A stretch of 35,660 bases of DNA from Leidyana gryllorum EB-2025a (GCA_048772705.1 JBLWGC010000147.1:1-35660), one strand, 5' to 3'; shown: positions 21,020 through 28,595, numbered from the stretch's first letter. The notes: generated by a model not told the origin, from the sequence alone. Translations and numbers: made by a program.

Positions 21020-21091
21020 TGAGCCCAGAGTGATTTGAACACCCAACCTTCTGATCTGGAGTCAGACGCGCTACCGTTGCGCCATAGGCCC
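21020..21091 (-). tRNA. tRNA-Trp(CCA)
   Basis: 72 nt, loop CTCCAGA, T-loop TTCAAAT. Same spacer as at 6123-6150. Confidence 0.94.
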
Positions 21092-21120
21092 AAAACCATC
21101 TTCCGTTCCAGACTCATTTA

Positions 21121-21184
21121 CCGGCAATCGGGCCCGCTTCTTAGGCGTGACATGCGAAAATAGTAACCACTATGCTATCTCGGA
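21121..21184 (-). pseudogene. tRNA-Asp relic, 3' decayed
   Basis: 5' half good (TCCGAGATAGCATAG), loop ATGTCAC, then a scrambled T-arm without 3' acceptor. Confidence 0.65.
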
Positions 21185-21264
21185 CGCTCTGAACACGCCA
21201 CGGACATTCCATTCGTTCAGAAAACGGCCGTTACCGTGTACGAGCTTCAACAACAAGGTGTCAC

Positions 21265-21335
21265 GCATCTGTGGTCTAGTGGTAGAATGTCTCGTTGCCA
21301 TCGAGACGGCGCGGGTTCGATTCCCGGCAGATGCA
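21265..21335 (+). tRNA. tRNA-Gly(GCC)
   Basis: 71 nt, loop TTGCCAT, acceptor perfect. One T-stem mismatch. Confidence 0.93.
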
Positions 21336-21410
21336 GAGGACACACGGTTGCGTTTCCACCATTCAGAAATTCATGCGTGAGTTGGTGTTAAACCCTCCAA
21401 CCACATCGCA

Positions 21411-21492
21411 CGACAACTGCTAGATTTGAACCAGCGCGGGCCCGGCCCAGTAGATTTCTAGTCTACCCCCTTAACCACTCGGGCAAGTTGCC
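21411..21492 (-). tRNA. tRNA-Ser(AGA)
   Basis: 82 nt, stem GTAGA/TCTAC with loop CTAGAAA. One T-stem mismatch (CTAGC). Confidence 0.92.
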
Positions 21493-21547
21493 GCTGTCGA
21501 ACTTGGCATTTTGCGGCCAGTGGCTTCACATACGGTTCAGCAAGCTT

Positions 21548-21615
21548 TGGGCTTGGAATCGATCCCAGAACCTTCCGTATACTAAGCACCGTTTCATCAT
21601 CTGGGCTTGCCTCCC
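21548..21615 (-). pseudogene. Ala-like tRNA relic, 3' truncated
   Basis: Member of the five-copy family. The 3' acceptor is replaced by the flank of the Ser gene. Confidence 0.55.
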
Positions 21616-21704
21616 TCTGTGCCTACCTCATGGCATTGAGTGATACTTCACATAGTGAGACGAGTCTCTCGACTGTACCCAGCGGGTTGAACCACCGACT
21701 AGGC

Positions 21705-21776
21705 GGCTGTTTTGTCTGGTGGTATGATCCTTCCTTAGGGTGGAAAGAGTGCTGGGTTCGATTCCCAGAACAGCCC
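21705..21776 (+). tRNA. tRNA-Pro(AGG)
   Basis: 72 nt, loop TTAGGGT, T-arm and acceptor intact. D-arm changes (TTTTGTCTGG) and one anticodon-stem mismatch. Confidence 0.87.
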
Positions 21777-21877
21777 GTCTGATAGTTGTTGGCGCAACAC
21801 GGCACTCGACCTATCCCGGACAGCTAAGACGGGATCTGAGTTGTTGACTCCACAGGCTGCAACCCGGCCATTCGCCC

Positions 21878-21950
21878 AGACGCTACTGGGACTCGAACCC
21901 AGAATCCCCGGTTCCGTAGACCGATGCCATATCCATTAGGCCCTAGCGCC
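21878..21950 (-). tRNA. tRNA-Arg(ACG)
   Basis: 73 nt. Acceptor GGCGCTA/TAGCGTC, loop CTACGGA, T-arm CTGGG/CCCAG. One of two Arg(ACG) copies. Confidence 0.95.
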
Positions 21951-22072
21951 GACTAGCGGAGCCGTCAAATGGAAGTGTGTAGCGATCAAGACAGGGCATG
22001 GGCAGCGACGCCCGATGGTGGGTCTGGACAGACTTCACCCACATCTCCCATTCAAAACATCGGGGACATACT

Positions 22073-22119
22073 ATCCAAGCCAGGATTCGGGCCTGGGTAT
22101 GCACGGCCACAACTTGCTG
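22073..22119 (-). pseudogene. tRNA-His 3' half relic
   Basis: Loop TTGTGGC and T-arm of His. The 5' half, still present in the 30817 copy, is deleted here. Confidence 0.7.
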
Positions 22120-22183
22120 AGGCTGGTGGGTACCAAAGCCACTTTAGTTGTCATGCTATCGGGTTTTGTGTCGTTGCTTTCTT

Positions 22184-22256
22184 GCCGCCCTAGATCAGTC
22201 GGTAAAGCGCAAGACTCTTAATCTTGCAGTCGCGGGTTCGAGCCCCGCGGGCGGTG
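22184..22256 (+). tRNA. tRNA-Lys(CUU)
   Basis: 73 nt, stem CAAGA/TCTTG with CTCTTAA. One D-stem change (GATC). The direct paralog at 30966 reads UUU, so the two isoacceptors interconvert by one base. Confidence 0.93.
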
Positions 22257-22290
22257 TGGATCTGTTGCCTGCAAGCACACTCAGCTGGAT

Positions 22291-22369
22291 TTCCACTGCC
22301 GGGACTTGAACTTGAACCCGGATCGTGCGGGTGAGAGCCGCATATCCTAGCCACTTAGACTACAGTGGA
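22291..22369 (-). pseudogene. tRNA-Glu(CUC) with 6-nt T-loop duplication
   Basis: Otherwise perfect Glu gene, but CTTGAA is doubled in the T-loop. This enlarges the loop and disrupts the B box. Confidence 0.85.
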
Positions 22370-22487
22370 CAACTCCCTCAGCTGCAGCTTTAGCCGAGAG
22401 CCGTACCCTCTTGACAAGACGTGATTGCAGAATCCTGCGGTAGAATAAGGGAGGATCTCTATACTAACCTCTGAAACATTGTAGCTG

Positions 22488-22560
22488 GGTCTTGTAGCTC
22501 AGTCGGCAGAGCGTGTGGCTGTTAACCACAAAGTCGCAGGTTCGAAACCTGCTAGGACCG
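22488..22560 (+). tRNA. tRNA-Asn(GUU)
   Basis: 73 nt, fully paired, loop CTGTTAA, T-loop TTCGAAA. Reference Asn copy. Confidence 0.96.
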
Positions 22561-22681
22561 GTTTCAGAGCCACTCTCCAAGGGAAGGAAAATCATATCAC
22601 GAGCACTCCAACTCGACATGCGCGCCAATGGCTCCCCATACAGCTAGCAAGCTTGCGGAACGTCTTTCGCGTGAGAGGCTA

Positions 22682-22754
22682 TGATGCGGATGGGACTCGA
22701 ACCCACAACTCCCGGTTCCGAAGACCGATGCCCTATCCATTAGGCCACCGCACC
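22682..22754 (-). tRNA. tRNA-Arg(UCG)
   Basis: 73 nt. Acceptor GGTGCGG/CCGCATC (one G:U), stem CGGT/ACCG with CTTCGGA. Single copy. Confidence 0.95.
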
Positions 22755-22814
22755 ATAGACAAGCTTCGGTCATCTCGATACTAGTTGGGTGTAAGAGGAG
22801 ACACCTTGGGGCAG

Positions 22815-22885
22815 CTCGGTGGATGGGTTGCGATTGTGGTTGTGCTCCTAAGGCAAAGGTTGAGGATTCGGGTCCCTCCAGCCGT
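22815..22885 (+). pseudogene. tRNA-Arg(CCU) pseudogene
   Basis: Loop CTCCTAA and 3' half match Arg at 15665. The 5' half is diverged. The spacer on its right matches, inverted, that of the 15.6-kb chimera, and both lead to Ala. Confidence 0.7.
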
Positions 22886-22969
22886 TTCCTGCGTGGCTTC
22901 GTTTGTGCAAAGTGGAGAGACTGGTCATACCATGTAAAAAAGAACTGGATGTACTGGGGTTTGCTCAAT

Positions 22970-23037
22970 GGGCGACTAGCTCAAATGGTAGAGCGCTCGC
23001 TTAGCATGCGAGAGGTAGTGGGATCGATGCCCAGGTC
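22970..23037 (+). pseudogene. tRNA-Ala(AGC), 3' acceptor lost
   Basis: Perfect to the T-arm with loop TTAGCAT. The last CGTCC of the acceptor is deleted. Confidence 0.82.
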
Positions 23038-23053
23038 AAAGTACGCTACGGCT

Positions 23054-23112
23054 GTACGTGGCGGGAGCCAAACCCAACCTTACATCTTTGAAGGGTCGCA
23101 GACCACAAGTGC
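23054..23112 (-). pseudogene. tRNA-Gly(UCC)-derived relic with UCA loop
   Basis: CTTCAAA loop and D-arm deletion. Near-copy of 32481, between Ala and Asn in both. Confidence 0.65.
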
Positions 23113-23153
23113 CATGGGAGAGCAGCGCAGTCAGTGTCGGGTGCCTCTAAAAC

Positions 23154-23226
23154 CGGTCCTGGCAGGTTTCGAACCGGCGGGTTTGTGGTTAACAGCCACA
23201 CGCTCTGCCGACCGAGCTACAAGACC
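23154..23226 (-). tRNA. tRNA-Asn(GUU)
   Basis: 73 nt, loop CTGTTAA, acceptor GGTCTTG/CAGGACC. One T-stem mismatch and a changed variable loop. Confidence 0.91.
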
Positions 23227-23367
23227 CAGCGACAATGTTTCAGAGGTCAGTATAGAGACCCGCCGCTTTCTAGCGCAGGATTCTGCAACCCCTTTATTGT
23301 AGATTCACCAGACCACGTCTTGTCAAGAGGGTACGGCTCTCGGCTAAAGCTGCAGCTAAGGGAGTTG

Positions 23368-23440
23368 TCCACTGTAGTCTAAGTGGCTAGGATATGCGGC
23401 TCTCACCCGCACGATCCGGGTTCAAGTCCCGGCAGTGGAA
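23368..23440 (+). tRNA. tRNA-Glu(CUC)
   Basis: 73 nt, fully paired, loop CTCTCAC. Confidence 0.95.
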
Positions 23441-23500
23441 ATCCAGCTGAGTGTGCTTGTAGGCAACGGTTCCATTCCTACTCCCAGAGACATTGATTTG

Positions 23501-23573
23501 CACCGCCCGCGGGGCTCGAACCCGCGACTGCAAGATTAAAAGACTTGCGCTCTACCGACTGAGCTAGGGCGGC
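23501..23573 (-). tRNA. tRNA-Lys(UUU)
   Basis: 73 nt, loop CTTTTAA. One mismatch at the top of the anticodon stem. Confidence 0.91.
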
Positions 23574-23699
23574 AAGGAAGCTCTAAACTTTTACACCCTA
23601 TTTGCCGTTGGGTGGAGCAGTGGAAGGATTGACTGGTGGAACAATGTGCTCCAGTAGCTTCCGTCAATAGTGACTGATGCGTGATTACCAGCTGATATT

Positions 23700-23771
23700 G
23701 CCTTCTTAGCTTAGGGGCAGAGCATTCGCTTAGTAAGCGAAAGGTCGCCGGTTCGATTCCGGCAGAAGGCT
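23700..23771 (+). tRNA. tRNA-Thr(AGU)
   Basis: 72 nt, same as the 11491 reference. Confidence 0.96.
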
Positions 23772-23820
23772 TTGCTCACGAGAAAATCTATTCTATAACT
23801 GTTTCCCTTCTGCGCACACT

Positions 23821-23892
23821 TAGCAGTGCGTCGTTTCGATCGACGGACCTTTGGGTTATGAGCCCAACACTCTTCCACTGAGCTACAATGCT
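23821..23892 (-). tRNA. Initiator tRNA-Met(CAU)
   Basis: 72 nt with initiator T-loop and G:C-rich anticodon stem. One acceptor mismatch (AGCATTG). Confidence 0.91.
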
Positions 23893-24033
23893 CAGTCTGC
23901 AACATGGAAGAGTTAGCCGAAATGCGATTCTTGAGATGCTAGTTACCCTGACTGCCCTACCCAAGTGGGCTAACGAGGTGGTTGTGTTGTTTCTGAGGGC
24001 AACTTGTCCCGTCGGGTCAACCGACGACCAAGA

Positions 24034-24104
24034 GGGCTGTTCTGGGAATCGAACCCAGGACTTCTTCCACCCAAAGGAAGAATCATACCACTAGACCAAC
24101 AGCC
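24034..24104 (-). tRNA. tRNA-Pro(UGG)
   Basis: 71 nt, loop TTTGGGT, stem CTTCC/GGAAG. One base is missing near the 5' acceptor-D junction. Confidence 0.85.
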
Positions 24105-24192
24105 GACTGGTCGATGGTGCACATTGCTGGTAGAGTCGGGAGACTGGTCATAATATGTCAAGAACCACTAAATGCTATGGTGTCTTCACAGC

Positions 24193-24265
24193 GGGCGACT
24201 AGCTCAAATGATATAGCACTCGCTTGACATGCGAGAGATACTTGGATCAATGCCCAGGTCGTCCA
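24193..24265 (+). tRNA. tRNA-Ala body with GAC (Val) anticodon
   Basis: 73 nt with perfect Ala acceptor GGGCGAC/GTCGTCC and anticodon stem. Loop TTGACAT gives GAC (Val). D-loop GATATAG and T-loop ATCAATG changed. Confidence 0.83.
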
Positions 24266-24341
24266 AGCTTCTAACGGCTGCATCCGCGGTATATGAAAAC
24301 AGAGTTACGACCGAAAGGAGTTGATGCCCGATCACATCGCA

Positions 24342-24423
24342 CGACGACTGCTGGATTTGAACCAGCGCGGGCCAGGCCCAGTAGATTTCGAGTCTACCCC
24401 CTTAACCACTCGGGCAAGTTGCC
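24342..24423 (-). tRNA. tRNA-Ser(CGA)
   Basis: 82 nt, loop CTCGAAA. One A:C mismatch in the acceptor (AGTCGTC). Confidence 0.91.
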
Positions 24424-24540
24424 AACGGTCGCACTCGGCATCCCGCAGACAGTGGCTTCACATACGGTTCAGCAAGCTTGACTCATCCCCTGTCTCAAAT
24501 AAGGGAACGAGTCTTTTTGAACTCCGCCTGCCACGTCACT

Positions 24541-24575
24541 CGACAGCTGCTAGATCTGAACCAGTGGGGCCAGGC
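24541..24575 (-). pseudogene. tRNA-Ser 3' fragment
   Basis: Acceptor 3' strand and T-arm with T-loop TCAGAT; variable arm and beyond are missing. Confidence 0.55.
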
Positions 24576-24620
24576 GATACTGACGACTCAGGCGGTTGAG
24601 ACAGTGAGGCTGTGGGTTGT

Positions 24621-24693
24621 GCGGTAGTGGCGCAATGAATAGCGTGTTGCCCTCCGGAGGCAAAGGTTGTGGGTTCGAGTCCCGCCCACCGTT
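24621..24693 (+). tRNA. tRNA-Arg(CCG)
   Basis: 73 nt. Stem TTGCC/GGCAA with loop CTCCGGA. Acceptor GCGGTAG/CCACCGT has one mismatch and one wobble. Shares its anticodon stem with the Arg(CCU) family. Single copy. Confidence 0.9.
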
Positions 24694-24744
24694 CTCGTGG
24701 TCTCGCTCAACAGTGGAATCGAGAAGAGTGGCTGCCATTCGGAG

Positions 24745-24807
24745 CCATGCAGACTTGCGCCATCCAAACTCAAATTCGGCACCGCGGGCCACCACGCGAT
24801 CTGTGCA
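24745..24807 (-). pseudogene. tRNA-Leu(CAA) relic
   Basis: 5' end TGCACAGAT and the variable-arm motif GCGCAAGTCTGCATGG match Leu(CAA). The D- and anticodon arms are scrambled and the 3' acceptor is missing. Confidence 0.6.
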
Positions 24808-24960
24808 CTCTACCCTTTGAGCTGGCGGTCTCCAACTTCGAAGAGCTATTGCATGCCGTGCTTGATGAGTGGACGATTGCCCATTGGAAATCTGCGGAAC
24901 GCTGCTGGCAAGCTCGAGTCGCACGGCTGCGAGGGATGACACCAAATGTCACAAAGCTTT

Positions 24961-25032
24961 TGCCCCGGCTGTGGATCGAACACGGGACCTCCAGATCTTC
25001 AGTCTGGCGCTCTCCCACTAAGCTACCGAGGC
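24961..25032 (-). tRNA. tRNA-Phe(GAA)
   Basis: 72 nt, loop CTGAAGA, acceptor GCCTCGG/CCGGGGC with a wobble, D-loop one base short (GTGGGA). Confidence 0.9.
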
Positions 25033-25120
25033 GGTAGGTAGTCACGGAAGGCGATGAACATAAACACTTACCGCGGCGGTATGTGGGGTCACTCCTCGCC
25101 ACATGACGGAATCGACAGTT

Positions 25121-25166
25121 GCCAACTTGCCCGAGTGAGGAACTAGTGCAGATCCAGCAGTTGTCG
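25121..25166 (+). pseudogene. tRNA-Ser, anticodon arm deleted
   Basis: Acceptor strands pair and the D-arm start is kept. The anticodon, variable arm and part of the T-arm are missing. Confidence 0.7.
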
Positions 25167-25256
25167 TGGTCAGACACCAACTCACGCGCATGAATCCTGT
25201 GGTGGAAATGATGCTATTTCCAGCATCAAACCCTCATATGGATCGAGACAGAGGAA

Positions 25257-25317
25257 GCCTTCTTAGCTTAGGGGCAGAGCATTCGCTTAGTAAGCGAAAG
25301 GTCGCCGGTTCGATTCC
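25257..25317 (+). pseudogene. tRNA-Thr(AGU), 3' truncated
   Basis: Perfect to the T-loop, then joined to the flank of a Pro gene (itself absent here). Confidence 0.85.
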
Positions 25318-25403
25318 TAGCCGGTGGTTCAACCTGCTGGGTACGGTCGAGAGACTCGTCTCACTATGTGAAGTATCACTCAATGCCATGAGGTAGGCAC
25401 AGA

Positions 25404-25475
25404 GGGAGGCTAGACCAGATGATGAAACGGTGCTTAGTATATGAAAGGTTCTGGGATCGATTCTCAGCCCATCCG
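25404..25475 (+). pseudogene. Ala-like tRNA relic
   Basis: 72-nt member of the recurrent family. Acceptor GGGAGGC/CCCATCC pairs at five positions, T-stem CTGGG/CTCAG; loop TTAGTAT in a non-pairing stem. Confidence 0.62.
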
Positions 25476-25541
25476 AACTACATAGATGGAACCCTCGCCG
25501 GAGTAGTCTAGTTGGCCTATCAACGCTGTCTGCCAAAACCA

Positions 25542-25626
25542 TCCGGTGGGACGGAACGGAACCGAACCGCCGACTATCTGATGCCAGCACTACAGTCAGA
25601 TGCTCTACCAACTGAGCTACCCCCGG
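25542..25626 (-). pseudogene. tRNA-Tyr(GUA) with 5-nt T-loop insertion
   Basis: Normal Tyr with intron. The T-loop contains 5 extra bases (GGAACC repeat-like), which breaks the B box. Confidence 0.83.
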
Positions 25627-25726
25627 CCGTCCAACTGCTCCGGGGTTCGAACGGCTCAACCCCAGATCCTCGCCCTTTCGGACTGCGGTCTGAGCACAGC
25701 GCCTTAGACAACTCGGCCATCTTGCC
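25627..25726 (-). pseudogene. tRNA-Leu(CAG) with foreign 3' hairpin block
   Basis: The Leu 5' part (loop CTCAGAC, variable arm CCGAAAGGGCG) is normal. The T-arm and 3' acceptor are replaced by a hairpin block at 25627-25669 that ends at Tyr. Confidence 0.75.
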
Positions 25727-25820
25727 GGGATGTTGTTGGCTCGGCGCTCCACGCGTTTTCTGTGCTTGGAATCTCATAATGGAAGAACTTTTGGGGTTGG
25801 AGGCCGGCGTGTTCAGAGCA

Positions 25821-25890
25821 TTTGAGATAGTATAGTGGTTAGTATTTCCGCCTGTCACTCGGAAGACCCGGGTTCGATTCCCGGTCCGAG
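25821..25890 (+). pseudogene. tRNA-Asp(GUC), acceptor damaged
   Basis: Loop CTGTCAC and T-arm CCGGG/CCCGG good. Acceptor ends TTTGAGA and TCCGAG no longer pair fully. Confidence 0.75.
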
Positions 25891-25961
25891 CAGTTCCAGC
25901 CCCTCAAAACTGCTGCAACTCAGATTTTGTCTCAGCTGGTCTGGCCCCCTGTGGGTGCCTC

Positions 25962-26034
25962 AGGTACTGGCAGGTTCCAAACCTGCGACTTTGTGGCTAA
26001 GAGACTTACTCTCTGCTGGCTGAGCTACGAGGCT
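25962..26034 (-). pseudogene. tRNA-Asn pseudogene
   Basis: T-arm GCAGG..CCTGC and the CCACAAAG stem half retained. 5' anticodon strand changed so loop CTCTTAG is unpaired; acceptor ends differ. Confidence 0.65.
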
Positions 26035-26090
26035 CAGCTACGATGATTGGAGTTTGCGATAAGCTTGCAGGTACCTAGTCGATGCAGTCA

Positions 26091-26162
26091 AGCCTTCTGC
26101 CGGAATCGAACCGGCGACCTTTCGCTTACTAAGCGAATGCTCTGCCCCTAAGCTAAGAAGGC
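26091..26162 (-). tRNA. tRNA-Thr(AGU)
   Basis: 72 nt, fully paired reference-type copy, loop TTAGTAA. Confidence 0.96.
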
Positions 26163-26238
26163 AATGCAAGCCAAAGATCACGAATCAGTCACTATTGACG
26201 GAGATTACTGGAGCACTTTGCTCGAGTAGTCCGAGGGC

Positions 26239-26311
26239 TTCCACTGCCGGGACTTGAACCCGGATCGTGCGGGTGAGAGCCGCATATCCTAGCCACTTAG
26301 ACTACAGTGGA
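26239..26311 (-). tRNA. tRNA-Glu(CUC)
   Basis: 73 nt, fully paired, loop CTCTCAC. Confidence 0.95.
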
Positions 26312-26392
26312 CAAGTTCCCGAGTTGAGGCTTCGGATGAGAGCCGTACCATCTTAAGATGAGGTGAAGCGTCGGGTCAACCGACAACCAACG

Positions 26393-26463
26393 GGGCTGTT
26401 CTGGGAATCGAACCCAGGACCTCTTCCACCCGAAGGAAGAATATACCACTAGACCAAATAGCC
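26393..26463 (-). tRNA. tRNA-Pro(CGG)
   Basis: 71 nt, loop TTCGGGT. One base lost before the anticodon stem, acceptor GGCTATT with one mismatch. Confidence 0.83.
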
Positions 26464-26597
26464 CCCTGTCGGTCGTGCAACCCGGTGAGCACAGTCGCGA
26501 GAGTGGTCATACTATGTTGAGAATCAACAATATGCGACGGGCTCTGCACAACAAAATGGAAGGACTTTTGGGGTTGGAGGCCGGCGTGTTCAGAGCG

Positions 26598-26669
26598 GCC
26601 GAGATGGTCTACTTGTTAGTATTTCCGTCTGTCACGCGGAAGACCCGGGTTCGATTCCCGGTCTCGGAG
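26598..26669 (+). tRNA. tRNA-Asp(GUC)
   Basis: 72 nt, loop CTGTCAC, T-arm intact. G1 faces A72, and the D-loop reads TACTTG. Confidence 0.87.
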
Positions 26670-26709
26670 CACAGATTCTCTCTTTTGGTTCTCGCTGAAA
26701 GTTGCGAGC

Positions 26710-26782
26710 TACAACCACCGAAGATCGAACTCGGGACCTTCTGCGTGTAAAGCAGACGTCGTAACCACTAGACCATGACTGC
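26710..26782 (-). tRNA. tRNA-Val(UAC)
   Basis: 73 nt. Loop TTTACAC gives UAC, the only such Val here. Acceptor GCAGTCA/TGGTTGT remains fully pairable through G:U pairs, and the T-stem also keeps pairing, consistent with constraint. Confidence 0.9.
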
Positions 26783-26842
26783 ACGAAAGCTTTGCGGAAA
26801 CCAAGAGAAGTTGCGAAGTCTCAAGAAGTAGAACTAGTTGCG

Positions 26843-26910
26843 AGGTCGCGCCGGGAATCGAACCCAGCTCGGGAGATTCAAAGCCTCCAGTGCTAACCAT
26901 TCACGACCAA
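26843..26910 (-). pseudogene. tRNA-Gln(UUG), 5' end damaged
   Basis: Stem GGAGG/TCTCC with loop CTTTGAA gives UUG; T-arm good. The 5' acceptor (TTGGTCG) cannot pair with CGCGACC. Confidence 0.75.
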
Positions 26911-26980
26911 CAATTAAAAGAGTGTATGAAGCCATTGGGATTGGAAATGAATGCGTTCAGAGCTGGTACCCACCCGATCG

Positions 26981-27022
26981 TTGGCGTGGCAGGCGGAAAT
27001 ATAACTTTGATACCATGTCGGA
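26981..27022 (-). pseudogene. tRNA-Asp relic
   Basis: TCCGACATGGTAT and TTTCCGCCTGCCACGC align with the Asp 5' half (formal loop GCC). No T-arm. Confidence 0.55.
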
Positions 27023-27110
27023 GGCACGCCCCAACCTCAGAGCCCAGCTTTTCCATTCTCTAGCTTCAACAGACAGGGAACGCTTGGAGTAGCGGGACAG
27101 GAACCGAGCT

Positions 27111-27190
27111 GATAAGATGGCTGAGGGGTCTAAGGCGCTGTATTCAAGTCGCAGTTTGAAAGGGCGTGGGTCCAAATCCCACTCTTTTCA
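27111..27190 (+). tRNA. tRNA-Leu body of CAG type with CAA anticodon
   Basis: 80 nt. Loop TTCAAGT changes CAG to CAA, still Leu, so a synonymous reassignment. Acceptor GATAAGA/TCTTTTC has one mismatch, T-loop TCCAAAT. Confidence 0.75.
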
Positions 27191-27227
27191 GGTTGACCCT
27201 CACACGGGAAAAACAAAAGAGTCTGAT

Positions 27228-27296
27228 TGAGCCCATAGTGATTCAAAACCCAACCTTCTGATCTGGAGTCAGACGCGGTACGTTGGCCATAGGCCC
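27228..27296 (-). pseudogene. tRNA-Trp(CCA) pseudogene
   Basis: Loop CTCCAGA in a good stem, but 3 nt are missing from the D- and T-arms. Confidence 0.78.
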
Positions 27297-27351
27297 AAAA
27301 CCATCCCCCGCTCCAGACTCATTACTTGGTGGTCAGGAATGGAGGTGTCAC

Positions 27352-27422
27352 GCATCTGTGGTCTAGTGGTAGAATGTCTCGTTGCCATCGAGACGACCCG
27401 GGTTCGATTCCAGGCAGATGCA
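27352..27422 (+). tRNA. tRNA-Gly(GCC)
   Basis: 71 nt, loop TTGCCAT. One T-stem mismatch (CCAGG). TTTTT about 20 nt downstream could terminate Pol III. Confidence 0.93.
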
Positions 27423-27498
27423 GAGGACACATTGTTGTTTTTCCATCATTCCAGAAATTCATGCGTCAGTTGGTGTTTACCCCTCCAACCACATCGCA

Positions 27499-27580
27499 CA
27501 ACAACTGCTGGATTTGAACCAGCGCGAGCCAGGCCCAGTAAATTTCTAGTCTACCCCCTTAACCACTCGGGCAAGTTGCC
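27499..27580 (-). tRNA. tRNA-Ser(AGA)
   Basis: 82 nt, loop CTAGAAA, stem GTAGA/TTTAC with a wobble, acceptor pairs with two G:U. Confidence 0.9.
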
Positions 27581-27636
27581 GCTCTCGAACTTGGCATTTT
27601 GCAGCCAGTGGCTTCGCATACGGTTCAGCACTGCTC

Positions 27637-27701
27637 GCGCCCCCCCGAACCCGCGGTTCTCCTATCAAAAGTCTGCGCTCCACCGACGGAGTTGGGGCGG
27701 C
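27637..27701 (-). pseudogene. tRNA-Lys relic (Lys-Ser cassette)
   Basis: CTTTTGA loop type, D-arm CCAACTCCGTCGG as in the other cassette relics, 3' acceptor missing. Confidence 0.65.
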
Positions 27702-27871
27702 AAGGAAGCTCGCCCTGTACCGGGGGAAGGCCCAACATTCCACGATCAATACAAATAGAATTGGTTACTAAGTGCGAATCTGTATCAGAGATCCACTCAC
27801 TTGATCACGCCGACATACCATTTTTTCCAAGACGGTACGGCTCTCGGCCGAAGCCCCAACTCAACCACGCG

Positions 27872-27944
27872 TCCACTGTAGTCTAAGTGGCTAGGATTCG
27901 CGGCTTTCACCCGCACGATCCGGGTTCAAGTCCCGGGAGTGGAA
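27872..27944 (+). tRNA. tRNA-Glu(UUC)
   Basis: 73 nt, loop CTTTCAC. One G:G at acceptor pair 7. Confidence 0.9.
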
Positions 27945-27993
27945 ATCCAGCAGAGAGTGGTTGTAGGTAACGGCTTCCAGAGACATTGATTTG

Positions 27994-28066
27994 CACCGCC
28001 CGCGGGGCTCGAACCCGCGACTGCAAGATTGAAAGTCTTGCGCTCTACAGACCGAGCTAGGGCGGC
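27994..28066 (-). tRNA. tRNA-Lys body with UUC (Glu) anticodon
   Basis: 73 nt with all Lys stems, including CAAGA/TCTTG, intact. Loop CTTTCAA gives UUC, the Glu anticodon. D-arm has one change (CTGTAG). Structurally sound, so a live candidate for mischarging or a switched identity. Confidence 0.9.
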
Positions 28067-28194
28067 AACGAAGCTCTAAACTGAGCTACACCCTATTTGC
28101 CGTTGGGTGGAGCAGTGGAAGTATTGAGTGGTGGAACAATGTGCTTCAGTAACTTCCGTCAATAGGGACTCATTCGTGATGTCCAGTTAACATT

Positions 28195-28265
28195 GCCTTC
28201 TTAGCTTGGGGCAGAGCATTCGCTTAGTAAGCGAAAGGTCGCCGGTTCGATTCCGGCAGAAGGCT
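28195..28265 (+). tRNA. tRNA-Thr(AGU)
   Basis: 71 nt with the short D-loop of the 1053 copy, loop TTAGTAA, all stems paired. Left breakpoint gene of the inversion. Confidence 0.92.
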
Positions 28266-28358
28266 TTGCTCACGCACTTAAGCTTTTCTGACTGGTCTCT
28301 CAGTGTCGATAAGGATCTGAGAGGTTTGGAGGGGAATTGCAATGCACTTTAGATTGGT

Positions 28359-28418
28359 TGTCCGAGCCTGGGTTTCCACGGCCACAGCGTGCTGTCCTAA
28401 CCACTAGACGACTCGGAC
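28359..28418 (-). pseudogene. tRNA-His(GUG), T-arm deleted
   Basis: Acceptor perfect, loop CTGTGGC. Twelve bases are lost between two GGCTCG words, removing the T-loop. Confidence 0.85.
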
Positions 28419-28517
28419 AAATCTTTGAGCGAGGCTGTAGAGGTAGCGAAACATCGATCAGGATGGGATGGAACAGGAGCGTCAGACGAGCTGCGTTGCA
28501 AGAAGTCCACTCCTCAT

Positions 28518-28595
28518 TCGGGTGGGACGGAATTTACTCGTGGAATATCTGATGCCACCACTACAGTCAGATACGTTACCATCTAAGCACCCCGG
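28518..28595 (-). pseudogene. tRNA-Tyr relic
   Basis: Third copy of the damaged Tyr seen at 1720 and 13047. Confidence 0.68.

Larger units (their letters stand above)
21548..22369. repeat. Ala-like/Pro/Arg/His/Lys/Glu module, direct copy at 30288-31171
   Basis: Six loci in identical order and strand with conserved spacers. The offset varies because of indels in the His region. Confidence 0.88.
23368..23771. repeat. Glu-Lys-Thr module, inverted copy at 35230-35635
   Basis: Glu+, Lys-, Thr+ recur as Thr-, Lys+, Glu-, extending into spacers up to the window end. Confidence 0.88.

Noticed and set aside
25234-25752. 172-codon reading frame
   Set aside because: It reads through Thr, the Ala-like relic, Tyr and Leu copies; recurring peptide words here match translations of the same tRNA modules elsewhere.
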